This document shows positions 11,249 to 22,678 of a stretch of 64,000 bases of DNA, piece after piece. The position numbers and the translations under genes were made by a program. The stretch comes from Branchinecta lynchi (taxonomy: Eukaryota > Arthropoda > Branchiopoda > Anostraca > Branchinectidae): assembly GCA_023053575.1 (NCBI GenBank), contig JAKZAP010000022.1:13868518-13932517 (forward strand), in the 5' to 3' direction. The notes under the pieces were generated by a model. It was not told the DNA's origin and made no database searches. It saw only the letters and a list, made by a program, of their open reading frames with translations. The number at the start of each line of letters is the position of its first letter. The first letter of the stretch is position 1.

Positions 11249-14200
11249 CTAGTACTTTGGGGCTGGGTAAGCTGGTGCTCTGTAAGCGGGGTAAGCCGGT
11301 GCCTTGTAGGCTGGTGCCTGGTATGCTGGTGCCTTGTACGCTGGGGCGGGATATGCTGGAGTGGGGTATGCTGGTGCCTTGTATTCTGGTGCTGGGTAGG
11401 ATGGCTTGTAGGCTGGTTTGTAGTCGTATTTGGTCTCGCCAGAGTACTGGACATCAGCGACGTATCCGGTGTAGTCATCAGCTGTGTATGAGACGGTCTG
11501 GACACGGCCGTCTGGGAGAAGGGTCTGGTAGCTTCCCTTGACGTATCCCTTGTCGTCAGAGGTCTCCTGGTGCTTGTAGTCATTGTAGGTGTAGTCGTCC
11601 TTTACGGCCCAGGCGAAGTCGTACGCCGCTGGGGCATGCTGGAAAATTAGTTAGATTAGGACTCTTTCCGTGATAAAAATAGCTTTCGTAAACATGTTTT
11701 TCGAAAATACTGCTGTTATTCATGCCACAGTTAATTGTGTTCCGAAATTTCTTGAAAAAAAAAATTACGAAATAATTCGTTTTTTTTTTCTTTCTAGTAC
11801 CCCGATTTCAGCGTATTGATAGAAAGTGGTAAGGGTATAACCTGTGCGGTTTTTACGGAAAGTGTGAACTATCCACTCCCCGCCACCTGTTGTACACTCT
11901 TTCCCGGCACCGACCGAAACCGAGCGGCCATAAATTATGCAATTCCCGCTTCTAAACGTGTTGATTTTAATCTTTTCAGCCGATTGTTGTCAGTCGGTGC
12001 CGGCACGGACTGGCCACCACGGCACCGGCACTGAACGTACACCAAAACCGAGAGGGCGCAACCCTCGTTTCGTCGTTTCCTTTCCTGTAAAAAGTTGAAC
12101 TTTGTAATTGTATGGACTGGATTTACTTTGTTTCCAGGACAATTTAAAAGATGCATAGAAGCTCCAGGAGACTAGCGATTAGTCTACGCCATTAATTATT
12201 CAAGCTCTGTAGGCCAGGGTGAGGATTTAAAGTACTTTTTTAGGGGCTTGTTTAAGAGATTAGCTCGACTATGGAAGCTTAGGCAGTTGTGTCTCATTTC
12301 GCCCTCCAGTTTGTCGGGACGATATCCGTAACTTGAAAAGAGACAACGGGACGAGGAGAGGGTCTGGACTGACATGTCTATTGAAGCACAAACTTTTACT
12401 AGAAAAGGTATTTTCACTAAGAAGTGGATCGGAAAACCTTTTATTGAAAATACTATTACTTTCCACCTGAATTCAGCGATTTTCTTGCTAGTGCTTGGCT
12501 ATTCTATCCAGCCTTCCTGCTTTCCGACACGGTGGCTGGGCGCAAAATATTTGAAAACTGAACGTACCATGGTTAAAAGTGGGAAAACTAAGCAAATAAA
12601 GAAAAGCCAATAACAGAAGATTCTCATATCCTTGTGTGTAAGAGTTCTCAGCGGACATTGAAGATTCTGGCCACTTTGAGTTGCACAGTGGGCAAAACTC
12701 GGCAGTACCGAAATGCGCAAAAAATTCGTAGGAACAAAACGAAACAATGGAGAAAGGTGGCATTTTAGAAGCTTATAATTCTATAAGGAAGCTAAGTATA
12801 TTGTTAAAGACAGAATAAGCAAGATGGGTCCTTTAAGAACTTGGTACGATGATTTTTTTTTTTTTTTAATTTCAAAACAAAATGACTGGGGTTGCTTATC
12901 GACTCATATCCAGGAGCTTCCATTTTGCGTATCGCAGAAGGGATAGAATGATCATCATTGCGGAGATGTGAGAATGCTAAAGTTTTTTCCGTTCAGTTTC
13001 TATATAAAAAATGCACAACTAATGGACCTCCTTCCAGCTGAGCCTGAAGAGGACCCTTGCCAAGAAGGGCCGAAATATAGTTCTAATAAAATGTAGCTGA
13101 CTTATCCGTTTTGCACCGTCAAACATGCACAACTAACATAAATATGCCTTCCAGGAAAGCGCAAAAGTCGTGCTTGGCTATTGCAGAACACCAACTAATA
13201 TTAATTAAAAAAGAAAGAAGAAAAACAGATTAACTGAAAATATCAAGACAAAAAGAAAGAAGCGTGTAGTGATAGAGAACATTTGGGTCGGAAATTTCGC
13301 AAGTGGGAGCAAGGGTGATTCGTGAGATCGGACGGGTGTTCCATTAGACAGGAATATTATGAGTTCAATCAGGTAACTTACGTCGTAGCTTTTGTACTCT
13401 GGTTTGTATGCTGGCTTGTACTCGGGTTTGGGGTATTGGGGTGCGGCGGCGGCAACGGCTACGAGGGCGGCGACAATGAATACCTAGAAATAAAATATAA
13501 TAAGACACCAGAGTTTATATGTATTTTTTATTTCTTTTTTCTTTTATTTTTTTTCTTCTTTTTATATACTCCATTTAAATCTATTTTGTTCGTATAGATG
13601 GGAAATAAATTAATCATCATCATCAGATAGATGTTTGTCAAAGCCTTTGAGCATGAACAGTACAAGAGCTGCATGCAGCAGACGGACGAACTAATTTTTG
13701 GGTTTAAACCACTTCATAGATCTTTTGTTGACATTTCTATAATTTCTAGAAGGATTGAATGAATCTAACAATGAATTAACTAAAATATGAATCGAAACAA
13801 AAAGGGAAGAAACATAAATTAAACTACAGAAGTGTGTACTAATCTTGACGCTTAGTTGTGGGAAGGAGAAATTATAAAATGTCAAAATAATATAATGAAA
13901 AACTTGTGCAGTGCTGATTAGAAAACAAAATTAAGAGGTGTAAATCACACTGTGTACACAAGCTAAGGAAGTTTCCATCCCTCCCCTCTTTTTCGAAAGT
14001 CCTTGTTCATAGCGTGAAACACTTCGAAAAACACAACTTCCGTTTAGCGTACCTTTAGCGTTACAAGGGAGTTTGGGGACTTGAAGTTGGAAACTGAAAA
14101 TCTCGTGACGGCGGTCTCTTCCTTTGTAAATAAGAGACTTTTGGAAATGCTGACTAGAAGTTCCAGGAAATGTTTGTAAAAGCAGACTGAGTACGTGTCG

Positions 14201-15644
14201 GAATATTTACACATCCGGGCTAGACTCTCAGAAGTGATCTGGAGGAGGATTTAAAAAAAAAAGTTTAAAGAAAAAAATTAGATTGAGAATTTAAGTGAGG
14301 GAATTTTTCCGAACCCTTCCTCTTTTCATCAAAGATTGAGGTTCACACCAGTTATCACTTGGAAAATTGAAACTTTAAGTTGAGATACCTTCAGCATGCT
14401 CGAGATGTTTTTGCAAACATAATTTTCCCCTTTTCCTCAAAAGTCCTTCCCCCTTCTTCGTACAAAATCGAGGTTACAGCGAAACACGGTTTGAAAACTA
14501 GAACTTAAATTTTACGTACCGTCGCCGTTTAAAGGAAGCTCGAGACTTTTTTGCCAAACATAAATTTCCCTTTTTCCTTTTAGTTGAAGGTCGAAGTACA
14601 GGGCGAATCACGCTTTGAAAACTAAAACGTACCTTCTTCGTTCCAAGTGACCTCGACAATTTTTTGTCGAAACTTAACAGTTGTAAAGTTTTCCCTTCTT
14701 CCTCTTAATCCCCTTCGATCTTTTTCTTCGAAAGTGGAGGTTCAGAGCGAAACGGGCTTGAATAACTAGAACTTCACTTTGCCGTAGTTCACAGAAATTT
14801 TGCCAAACACAAATTTTCCCTTTTTCATAAACTGTCCTTTCCTCTTTTTCCCCGAAAGTCGAGCTTCAGGTGAAACACGCTTTGAGAACTAAAGCTTCAG
14901 TTTTGGCGTATCTTCGTCGTCTCAAGGGAGATCGAGAATGTTAGCCAAACAAAAATTTTCCCTTTTTCCTCAAGTGTCCCTTCCCCTTTTTCCCCGGAAG
15001 TTGAGGTTCAGGGCGAAACCGCGAAACTAAAACCAGTTTGACATACCTTGCGTCTCAACCCGATGACAAATTTATCTCAGAATCGTAGGAAGTTGTACGA
15101 AAAAGTAGCATGCAGTGCGAACTGATGCTACGACATGCTTCAATGTCGAGGCTACCGTGTTACTGCATTCTACTGCAAGCTACTGTTAGCAAGACTGGAC
15201 AATACTGTAGCAAGACAGTATGCTACTGGATACTACTACTAAGATTGGCCCAGTCTGAGGCACATTAAATGATAGTATTCTTTACTGTTACATACATGCA
15301 TCTTTTTCGTACAACTATCATAAACTACGCAGGCTACAGATTTTTCGTCGGGAAGGGAGCACGTGAACTTTTGGCCAAACAGAAATTTTCTCTTTTTCCT
15401 CAGATGTCCCTTCCCTTGTTCCACGAAAGTCGAGGCTCAGGGCGAAACACGTTTGGGAAACAAGAACTTTAGTTTAACATACCTTCATATTTCTAAGGGA
15501 GTTTGGGAATTTTTTTTTTCCAAACTTTAAAGGTTGCAGACTGATAAATTTCCTCAAAAGTTCCTATCCCCTTTTTCCCCGAAAGTCGAGGCTTATGGCG
15601 AAGCACGCTTGGTAAACCAGAAGTTTATTTCGACATACCTTCAT
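11249..15644 (-). CDS. RR-type cuticle protein, gene A (three exons)
   Basis: Secreted structural cuticle protein of 165 residues, inferred to bind chitin in the exoskeleton. The exons are 15,639-15,644 (ATG AAG), 13,382-13,483 (34 codons) and 11,249-11,638 (129 codons plus TAG), with phase 0 GT/AG introns. Residues 1-15 form a signal peptide (MKVFIVAALVAVAAA, then APQYPKP). The RR consensus is complete from about residue 71: GSYQTLLPDGR, then VSYTADDYTGYVA. The tail (residues about 110-165) is built of Tyr-Pro-Ala-Lys repeats such as YKAPAY. It is ten residues longer than B to E and differs at several sites (HAPAAYDF start, KHQETSDD). Exon 1 was chosen because TATA and an initiator lie directly upstream. 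A near-identical first exon at 15,483-15,488 is an alternative. Gene A is the diverged member of the cluster. Confidence 0.86.
12370..12840 (+). repeat. Repeat family E, copy 1 (in intron 2 of gene A)
   Basis: This is homologous over several hundred bases to 17,310-17,800. Shared blocks are 'tatccagccttcctgctttc', 'ccatggttaaaa', 'acagaagattctcatatcc', 'acaatggagaaaggt' and 'gcagaataagcaaga' or close variants. It also matches, inverted, the coding-like copy at 18,292-18,588. In this copy the frame is broken by stops. Confidence 0.65.
13030..13125 (+). repeat. Ribozyme-like CTGANGA/GAAA repeat (copy 2)
   Basis: CTGAAGA at 13,044-13,050, a GGACCCTT/AAGGGCC stem, then GAAA at 13,072-13,075. The family 3' block 'agctgacttatccgttttgc' and 'accgtcaaac' follow. 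It lies in intron 2 of gene A. Confidence 0.5.
13560..13630 (+). mobile_element. Possible LINE 3' tail with ATC repeats
   Basis: 'gatgggaaataaattaatc' is followed by ATC repeats (about 13,612-13,624). This is the form of a short 5'-truncated non-LTR element, here in intron 1 of gene A. No coding part is left. Confidence 0.3.
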
Positions 15645-15660
15645 ATTTTCAAGGGAGCCT
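13970..15660 (-). repeat. Tandem array of first-exon-like units in intron 1 of gene A
   Basis: About nine degenerate units, mostly 115-155 bp apart, carry a minus-strand GAAGGTA-type junction. On the plus strand these are 'tacctt' variants near 14,050, 14,388, 14,515, 14,628, 14,909, 15,045, 15,481 and 15,637. Each is followed by an 'aagggagctcgagaa'-like block and a 'ccaaacacaaattttccctt'-like block. The two units nearest the promoter keep a perfect ATGAAG plus GTATG donor. Stretch 15,070-15,340 is unrelated insertion. The array seems to have grown from the 5' UTR/exon 1/donor region of the gene. Confidence 0.7.
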
Positions 15661-15690
15661 GCAAACTTTTTGAGAAACACAAAGTATCAA

Positions 15691-15728
15691 ACTGATAAAT
15701 TTAGTTACGACGGTTCGCTGCTTTATAC
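15691..15728 (-). promoter_or_regulatory. Core promoter of gene A (TATA plus initiator)
   Basis: On the minus strand GTATAAAG (15,721-15,728) is followed by a TCAGT initiator (15,691-15,695, predicted +1 at 15,693). The first T of TATAAA is 34 bases upstream of +1. The predicted 5' UTR is about 49 bases and ends at ATG 15,644. Genes B to F show the same arrangement. Confidence 0.7.
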
Positions 15729-16085
15729 TTTAAGTTCAAGCGACCGCACCCGTCGAGAAGTTCAAGTTCATTACCGACTTCGGTTATTGACTTGGCTGCA
15801 GTTCGCAAAGCGTGATTTTCGAATAGTTAGACGCGTGTGTTATCTGGAGTAGTTTGAAACTAATTGGGTCAGACCTGAAGAACGTAAGGTAGAGTTCTTA
15901 GTCACGACTAGAATTTGCCGAGGCATTTTTGAAAACCGCCAGTTGTGGGTTAGCATGGAAATCCAGTTTATTGCGGTGCTTTCTGTTTGTGGGAGGGGTG
16001 GAGACAAGTGGGTAGTTTTGAAGTATAAGGACGTGGATCAGTTTTGAAGCTGGGACCGGATTATGATTTATTCTCACCTCTCCTA

Positions 16086-16252
16086 CATTGCAAAAAAAAA
16101 TCTTGCAGTATTTGCTACTGGGATTAATCTTATCTCTAGTGAGATAAGATTATCTCTAATTTGGATTAATCTTATCCCAGCAGAGATAAGATTAATCCCA
16201 GTAGCAAGTACTGCAATTAACTTTAATTCTTACTCGGAGAAACTTTTTAGTG
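16086..16252. mobile_element. Mariner-like MITE, diverged copy
   Basis: It is homologous end to end with 62,541-62,710. The left end is CATTGCAAAAAAAAATCTTG, preceded by TA. The interior is a near-palindrome built from 'gggattaatcttatctc' and its inverse. The right part is 'cttactcggagaaac'. The right TA is lost. Non-coding. Confidence 0.6.
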
Positions 16253-16299
16253 GATCGTAGGTCAGCTGAGAAGAATTGGGGCGCGAGTATTTAGTTCTA

Positions 16300-16375
16300 A
16301 AACCGATGGTTAAATTTTTGTGACTTCATTAAGTTTGCCCGTCCGTACATCTGTTAGCACGATAACTTTATAATG
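16300..16375 (+). repeat. Family A fragment
   Basis: 'tgacttcattaagtttg' followed by 'catctgttagcacgataac' matches the opening block of family A. The rest of the element is absent. Confidence 0.5.
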
Positions 16376-16862
16376 CCCGAGCCCCACTGTAGTCACACCT
16401 AGTAATAACGCCGGTAATAAGGCCATCTTACGGTCAAAATTGGGAAGAAAAGTCGCTGAAAAGGTAAGATTGTCGAGATCGAAAAATCCATCTCCGCCGT
16501 TTTGAAACGTATCTTTGGAGTGTTTGGACCAATCACAGACCAGAGTCGCTGATTTTAGTCAGTTTTGTTTACCTTTGAGTGATGATAGTGGTAATATCTT
16601 GAATTTCTTCGTGCGTGACCAGAGCCTCGTTTTTGTTGCATGCTGCAGGTCCACTCTCGGCCGATCCGGGACTGATTCTTTCTACATCCGTTTTTGCACT
16701 GCAGCGCTTCCGAGGAAGACGGCAGCGCTTCTCGAGAATCACGGACTTGCTCCCCGACCAAGTCCGTGCTTCCCTGCAAGATGTTGCAGCGCTGCCGCTT
16801 CAACCAAGAAGAAAGTGAATCCAAAAGCGCATATTATGCAAAAGCAAAGAAGTGCTGCAGCA

Positions 16863-16911
16863 AGCGATGCGGCAGCGATGCGGCAGCGATGCGGCAGCGA
16901 TGCGGCAGCGC
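16863..16911. repeat. 11-bp tandem repeat, about four units
   Basis: The unit GCGGCAGCGAT is repeated head to tail. The surrounding 16,640-16,920 is unusually GC-rich for this window and carries further 'gcagcgctgccgc'-like phrases, but I find no recognisable protein on either strand. Confidence 0.8.
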
Positions 16912-17309
16912 TATTGCAACAAATACAAGGCTCAGGATGAAACGTAAAGAGTGGGTAATAACCAAATTAACGAACCAAATTACGTACAGATGTGACTGAA
17001 TGTGGCCCTGGCGTAAAGGTCCAGTTATGGGTTTGCTTGGAAATATGGGTATTTTGAGTTGGTGGGAAAGAGTAGAGTAGAAATACATTTATTAAGAAAA
17101 AGGACACTCCTTTCGCCTGCCAAGAGAGGCAATGAAGCTTGGAAGGTCAAGTGAGGTTATTCATTTATAGTTGTTCACTACATTCATACCGAGCTACTCG
17201 TACACTAAAAAGTCAACTAATGAATGATAAAGATGAAAAGAAGAAGAAGATGAGACAACATATAAAGAAAATAAAGAAAGGCGGAGTAGCATTGACATAT
17301 TTTGACAAT

Positions 17310-17800
17310 TTGGCTAAATTCTTAAAGCACAACTCTTACTATAAATTATATTTTGCCTGTGAAAGGCATCAGAAAAAAAGTTTTTCAAAAATACCATTAC
17401 TTTCCACCGGAAATTAGCGATTTCTTGTTAGTGATTGTCGAGACTATCCAGCCTTCCTACTCTCCGACGCGGCGGGTGGGAGCAAAACGTTTTAAAACTG
17501 AAGGTGCCGTGGTTAAAAAGTTGGAACACTAAGTAAATAAAATAAAAGAAGTAAAAAACAGAAGATTCTCATATCCCTTATGTTTGAAAGAGTTGTTAGT
17601 GGACATTAAAGACTCCGGCAAACTTTGCTTTGTGTGACGGGGCATTGACATTGAAAACTAGGCATTGCCGAAAAAGTGCTAAAATTCGTAGGCACAAAAG
17701 AAACAATGGAGAAAGGTTGGGATTTTAGGAGCTTATAATTCCAAAAAGGAGCTAGGTACATTATAAAAGGCAGAATAAGCAAGAGGGGTCCTTTAGGCTG
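17310..17800 (+). repeat. Repeat family E, copy 2
   Basis: Homologous to 12,370-12,840 and, inverted, to 18,292-18,588. The region matching the open frame of the third copy is interrupted by stops here. The family could be a duplicated host exon or an unclassified transposon. Confidence 0.65.
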
Positions 17801-17819
17801 AAATCAGATTATCTGCGTA

Positions 17820-18015
17820 TCTTGGGGGATCCCATCACCTATGACTTCGTAAAGTTTGTCCGCCCGTCTGCTAGCACGATGACTCTCGGAGGGAATGAGG
17901 TATTTTTTTTTTCAAACTTGGTGTGAGTGTTCCTTGAGCTAAGGTACAGGTCATTTTCGTAGATCGGCCCCGTACCCTGTATTTAAGGGTGGAGGAGGGA
18001 GTTTAAAGTTGAGGG
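17820..18015 (+). repeat. Family A fragment
   Basis: 'gggggatcccatcacctatg', 'gtctgctagcacgatgactc' and 'cttggtgtgagtgttcct' are the opening blocks of family A. The element is cut off where 'gttgaggg' leads into unrelated sequence. Confidence 0.55.
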
Positions 18016-18291
18016 ATGAACAAATTTTTACTGAAAAATATTTACACGTCGATTACTCCATACCCAGTTTATCAGATGTTATCTGAATTTGAAATATCTG
18101 CTCTTAATTTGCTTCTGTTTCTTCTTTCAGATTGTGTATTAGTTGCGAAGCGGTGCCTTGTTTCACCCAGAAGTGAAATCAAATTGCGCGGTCTGACTTT
18201 GAATTTGGTCTCAAGGGGAGACACCATCCATATTCTCGACGTCGCCACGACTCCTTTGAATTCAGTGTGCTCAAAGTCCATGGTACAAATA

Positions 18292-18588
18292 TTATGGATT
18301 ATAAGCTACTGAAATCGCCGTCTTTCGCCATTTTTTCATTGCGTAGAGCCGAGTTTTGCCAGCAACGCGAACTTCGCTGAAAGCGTCAAGGTCCGCCGAC
18401 AGCTTATCACACATGAGAAGCTTAGGTGGCGTTTTTCATTTTGGAAGACATGGTAGACCGTCAGGTCTATCTTCTGTTTCGGACTTCTTTGGTTTTGCTT
18501 GGTTTTCCCACTTTTTAACCATGACGCCTTCAGTTTTCAAAGATTTTGCTTCCAGCAATATTTTTGAAAAAGAGTATTTCTGAGCCAT
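18292..18588 (-). pseudogene. Coding-like frame with one internal stop, function unknown
   Basis: A minus-strand frame begins MAQKYSFSKILLEAKSLK and ends WRKTAISVAYNP. It is 97 codons long and interrupted only by a single in-frame TGA after codon 50. It is rich in Lys, with a charged centre (VKKWENQAKPKKSETED) and a second half reading LSADLDAFSEVRVAGKTR. I do not recognise the family. The same sequence, more decayed, is at 12,370-12,840 and 17,310-17,800 on the opposite strand. It could be a duplicated host exon, a retrocopy or part of a transposon protein. Without a search I cannot choose. Confidence 0.4.
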
Positions 18589-18904
18589 TGCATTCTGAAA
18601 AGATCATCTCTAGTAAAAGCCGTGCTTTAAAGCAAAAGATCGACCCTTTATCTTCAGCGGACCGGCGTCCCAATTATGACGCCGTTGCTTGAAAATAGCT
18701 CAAAATGGACTGCGGCAAAAACTGAAGTGGCTTCTTTATCACAGGGATCCCGTGGGATGAAAGATATAAACGGAGGCCATTCCCAAGGAAACGCTCGCTG
18801 ATGTCTGCCTTTCTCGCTAGTGGAGGAGCTGGGTGTTTTTTTGTATAATCCGCTTAGAATGGCTTCTTGCGAGGACAGAGCTGCTAGAAGTCAATGCTCT
18901 TCTT

Positions 18905-19612
18905 GAAACAAGACCAAAGGTTTCGATGGGATCCCAAAAAGTCAATATTGATCCAGACAATTGGGTCTTGTCTTCGCCAGACTCCTTGAACAGTATTAAT
19001 ATTGAAATTCAGCAACAAAATAAGGCCGAATAGCTAATCATCTGAGAAAACCAAGTTAAGATATGGATTCTGCATGTGTGTTTACTCCTATAAGTCATAT
19101 CTGTTTTGACGAAAACTTCCTTCCACTTCTGACAATTTCTCGGTTTCAGCCGAATTCCGGAACTACTTGTCCGGCGAAAAAAGAAAGCTAAAAAACGAAC
19201 TCAGTGTATCCCCTAAACTGAACATATAATCAACTTCAAATAAAACTTTAACTTTTAACAAACTTTTCGGTTTCGGCCGGATTCCGGGCGAACTACTTGG
19301 CCGATGACAAAATGGTGTTCACCATCGTTTTCAGTATGACTTCTTACCCCATAATAGACTATCACAGTATATGTCTAAAAATATTTCATTTGCCCCTTAA
19401 TTTAAACCCCCTCCCCCACCCCTAAATGTAGGGCTACAGAGCCCATCTACGAACTTGACCTTACTCTTCATCCAAAGAATCCTCACACCAAGTTTCTTCT
19501 AAATATCTCATTCCCTTCGAGAGTTATAGTGCGCACAGACGGACAGACGAACGGACGGGCAGACGGACAACTTTTGCGATGTCATATCCCGCCACTTACG
19601 TTTTGGGATCCC
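18905..19612 (-). repeat. Dispersed composite repeat, family A (full-length looking)
   Basis: Both ends are present: 'aggtttcgatgggatccc' at the left and 'cttacgttttgggatccc' at the right. The inner marker is inverted ('cgagagttatagtgcgcaca'). The interior has two units with 'ttcggccggattccgggcga'-like phrases. Length is about 0.7 kb. Confidence 0.7.
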
Positions 19613-19619
19613 AAAAACT

Positions 19620-20430
19620 TGAAGAGGTTCGGGCTGGAGTGGGGTTCACAACTAAGAGAAAGCGCTCACAACCTGTATATTAGATGGAATAGATGTATCG
19701 ATGGCTAATTACGCCGACGACATTCTGAATATAAGCCGTACAGTAAAAGGAATCGAATCTAATTTTCGCATTCTTGATGCTGAGTATGGAGAAGTTGGTT
19801 TGTCTTTCAACAAAAGTAAAACTGAAATAACGATTTTTAATCCTCGTTCCAAAGAGCCTATCGAAATTGATATTGGTGGTGAGTTGCTAAAGCCCAAGGA
19901 TTCTCTGACATATCTGGGGCTGCCTATTGGACCAAGTGTTCGTGCAACTCGTCTGTTGTTAAAAAGTCTTTTCGCAGAAAAAACTCGTAAAGCTTATGGC
20001 CTTCTTATTGCATTAAATTATAAGTTTTGTAGAAGCATTCTAGGTTAAGTGCATAATGCGTTCGTTATTCCCCACCTCCTTGCATTAGCACCGTTTTGGT
20101 GTATTTTCACTGAGTCAGACATCAAAGCCTTATGTAAGTGTTTTTATAAGTTTGCAAAATATCTGTAGAGACTTCCGCCTTGGTCAAGTAACACCAGCAT
20201 ATCAAGGAAGTACGGAGTAGCCCAGCCCGTAATTGCTGTGCAGAAACGTTTACTGCGGTACAGGGAAGACCTTGATCCGACAAGCGATATGTATAGACTC
20301 CTGAAATAGTTGATAATGTGTTGTTGATTACGTAGTGTTGTGTATTGTGTAGCTTTTCCTTATTTTTCCTACTACATTTTTTGTGTATTTATATATTACG
20401 ATGGGTAATAAAATGATTAATGAATTAATA
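19620..20430 (+). pseudogene. 5'-truncated non-LTR retrotransposon with partial reverse transcriptase
   Basis: The frame from 19,701 to 20,048 (115 codons) begins MANYADDILNISRTV. YADD is the catalytic box of the reverse transcriptase palm (it binds the metal ions for DNA synthesis). It continues with FNKSKTEITIFNPRS and LTYLGLPIG, which fit the region after YADD in LINE polymerases. The upstream palm and the endonuclease are missing, and frame-broken LINE-like sequence continues to about 20,310. The 3' end is 'aataaaatgattaatg' plus 'aattaatag'. It is a dead fragment unrelated to the intact LINE at 36-40 kb. Confidence 0.75.
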
Positions 20431-20439
20431 GTAAATGGT

Positions 20440-22100
20440 AAAAACCTTTTATTCTGGCAAAATGACAAGAGATGAAGGATTATTATTGATATTATTACTT
20501 ATTATAAGAATAATAACAACGTTTCCTGAATAGCTCATATAATTACTCGCGAGCGTCGGGTCGTCACACAATTATTAACACGGCCAAAACTTAAAAATCA
20601 CTTCTGAATAATTACCTTAAAATATGTATATGTATATACAATTAATAACGAATATATCACAGTTCAGAATTAAAATAGTTTACGAAATATGGTACAAATG
20701 ACGAAAGATACCGGTCTGTAGAGTGGATATCCAGGCGAACAAGTCTGGTACAATACGGGTTGCAGCGCGAATCCTTGTTTCAAGTCGAGTCTGGTTTGGT
20801 GCTTCGTAATCCGGTTGGAGAGATCAATGAAGATCTGAGGACAAGCATTTACGTCCAAAATCCATTGTCAACTTGTGTTGTCCTTCAGACAGAGTGGAGA
20901 GATCTAGACCCGCTTCATACGAAGTGTAAGTCGGGCCTAGCATGATCTTCACTGCTCTCTTCTGAATCTACTCTTCCAATCATCTCAACCACTCGGGCCC
21001 TAACTTTGAAGATTCGCATATGGATGCATGTATTGCAGATATTTTCTCAGAGGCGCCATGTGTGTGGGGACAGAGGGACCATGGGAGGGGTCTAGATTTC
21101 GGACTTTCATAAAATCTTTGGTCTTGGTACTATTCGTTAGCCCCTACAGAGCTTTCAAAAGGCAAAATGCAAAGCAATTTTGGTACTTTGTCCGAAAACT
21201 ACTTTTAATTTAACGAGTAAAGACTAATGACATTCTGAGTCTGAGTAAAAAAAAAAAAAATATGACGCGGGCCCAACATTGATATTGCCCCCCCCCCCCC
21301 CCTCTAGTGATTTCTGCGCGTGTCGGTTCTAATTGTCGACGTTGCTTTTTATTTAGCTCCTATAGTTGGACAATAAAAGATGGTTTTGTAGGTATGTAGT
21401 GTTGTCGTAGGCTTTTTTAATTTCTCTTGTGTTCTTTTCTTTCTTTCTTTTCTACTCCGTCTATGCCTTGTGCTTGTTGATGTGTAAAACATAAATTAAT
21501 AATTATTATTACTGTTAATGGTATATTTTTTTTCAGATGCGGTATACCGCGGTGTAAACTTCTACCCCGGAAGTATACAGAGTTCGATTCCGTCTGTGAC
21601 TGTTTCACTAAATTTTAGTCATGAAAGCGACCGTTGGTGGCGTTCCCAACTCGTTTATGTAAAGATTGTTGCAAGTGTGAATAGCTCTGGTTGCGGAGAA
21701 CTTGATCATATTTTGGCCGCGAACTTTTGCCGCGACATTAGAAAATTGTAGGATGATATGTTACATGATTTTGAAACCAAGGAGTCTGTGTTCTTGTTTA
21801 GGGAACATTAAGGAAGGAAGAGGCTTGTCAAAACAAGTAGGTCCTGAAGAAATATTTGAAGGGTAGGTTTATTCAACTATCACAAGTTTGATGACATTCA
21901 CACAAGGATGCGCAGTTTTAACAGACAACATTTTTGATGTTATCTACAAATGTTAAAGAGTAGTTAAGTATGACCTTTGAATTGTTAATTTTCCGTTAAA
22001 AGCAACACAGCGAACCATTGAATATTATGCATGTATGTATGCATTGCACTCGGGGAGCCCAAAGGGTCGTGATACAAAAGAGAAAGATGACGTTTATAAA
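20440..22100. other. Intergenic, nothing recognised
   Basis: No gene is recognised on either strand. Long A (21,249-21,260) and C (about 21,289-21,302) runs are simple sequence. Confidence 0.45.
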
Positions 22101-22104
22101 ATTT

Positions 22105-22250
22105 ATAATCAATCAATCAAGTTTAATCCAAATAGCTATGAGCTAGAAGTGGAATACAAATTGACGAAATATACACAGACACGAAACAAATCAACTAATA
22201 CATCAGAAATTTTACCAGAAATAAATGTAAAAATTGGGCAGAACAATTAG
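22105..22250 (-). mobile_element. LINE 3'-tail fragment with ATTG repeats
   Basis: On the minus strand 'agctatttggattaaactt' is followed by GATT repeats, as at 8,216-8,290. No coding sequence remains. Confidence 0.4.
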
Positions 22251-22420
22251 CAGGATACGTAGAAAACTGATTGCCAGTATTCCTCTCGGACCGACGCACG
22301 GAAGAAGGGAGGGGAGGGGGGAATAGATGGGCAATCTACATATACACTTTATAATCTACATATACACTTTTTTTTAAACAAGACCGAACTAGGCTACATA
22401 ATTAAAACACTTTAAACGAA

Positions 22421-22678
22421 AGGTCTTACACACGCGCAACAGTTGAAGGACCCGTCATGTCTCTAATGCCAATACATCCTACTTCCGTAAATAGATTGTT
22501 GTCAATCGACCTTGTTTCCCCGGCTTGACCCTATTTATTTTGATTTTAAAGGTCTTACACACGCGCAATAGTTGAAGGACCCGTCATGTCTCTAATGCCA
22601 ATACATCCTACTTCCGTAAATAGGTTTTTGTCAATCGACCTTGTGTCCCCGGCTTGACCCTATTTATTTTGATTTTAT
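22421..22678 (+). repeat. Tandem duplication, 129-bp unit
   Basis: Two copies start at 22,421 and 22,550 ('aggtcttacacacgcgcaa'). They differ at only a few positions (for example caacagttg/caatagttg). The unit is the 5' part of repeat family D. Confidence 0.9.

Noticed and set aside
11221..11541. Plus-strand open frame rich in Leu/Val/Cys opposite exon 3 of gene A, and similar frames opposite exon 3 of genes B-E
   Set aside because: These are antisense shadows of the repetitive Tyr/Pro/Ala codons of the RR protein. They have no conserved motif and exist only because the sense exon is codon-biased.
16515..16940. Overlapping frames of 141 and 101 codons in a GC-rich patch
   Set aside because: Both strands give comparable frames, composition is driven by an 11-bp repeat, and no splice or promoter context supports a gene.
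21536..21605. Possible tRNA with 'gagttcgattccg' near 21,580
   Set aside because: Only the B-box-like phrase is present. No A box, anticodon stem or acceptor stem can be paired around it.
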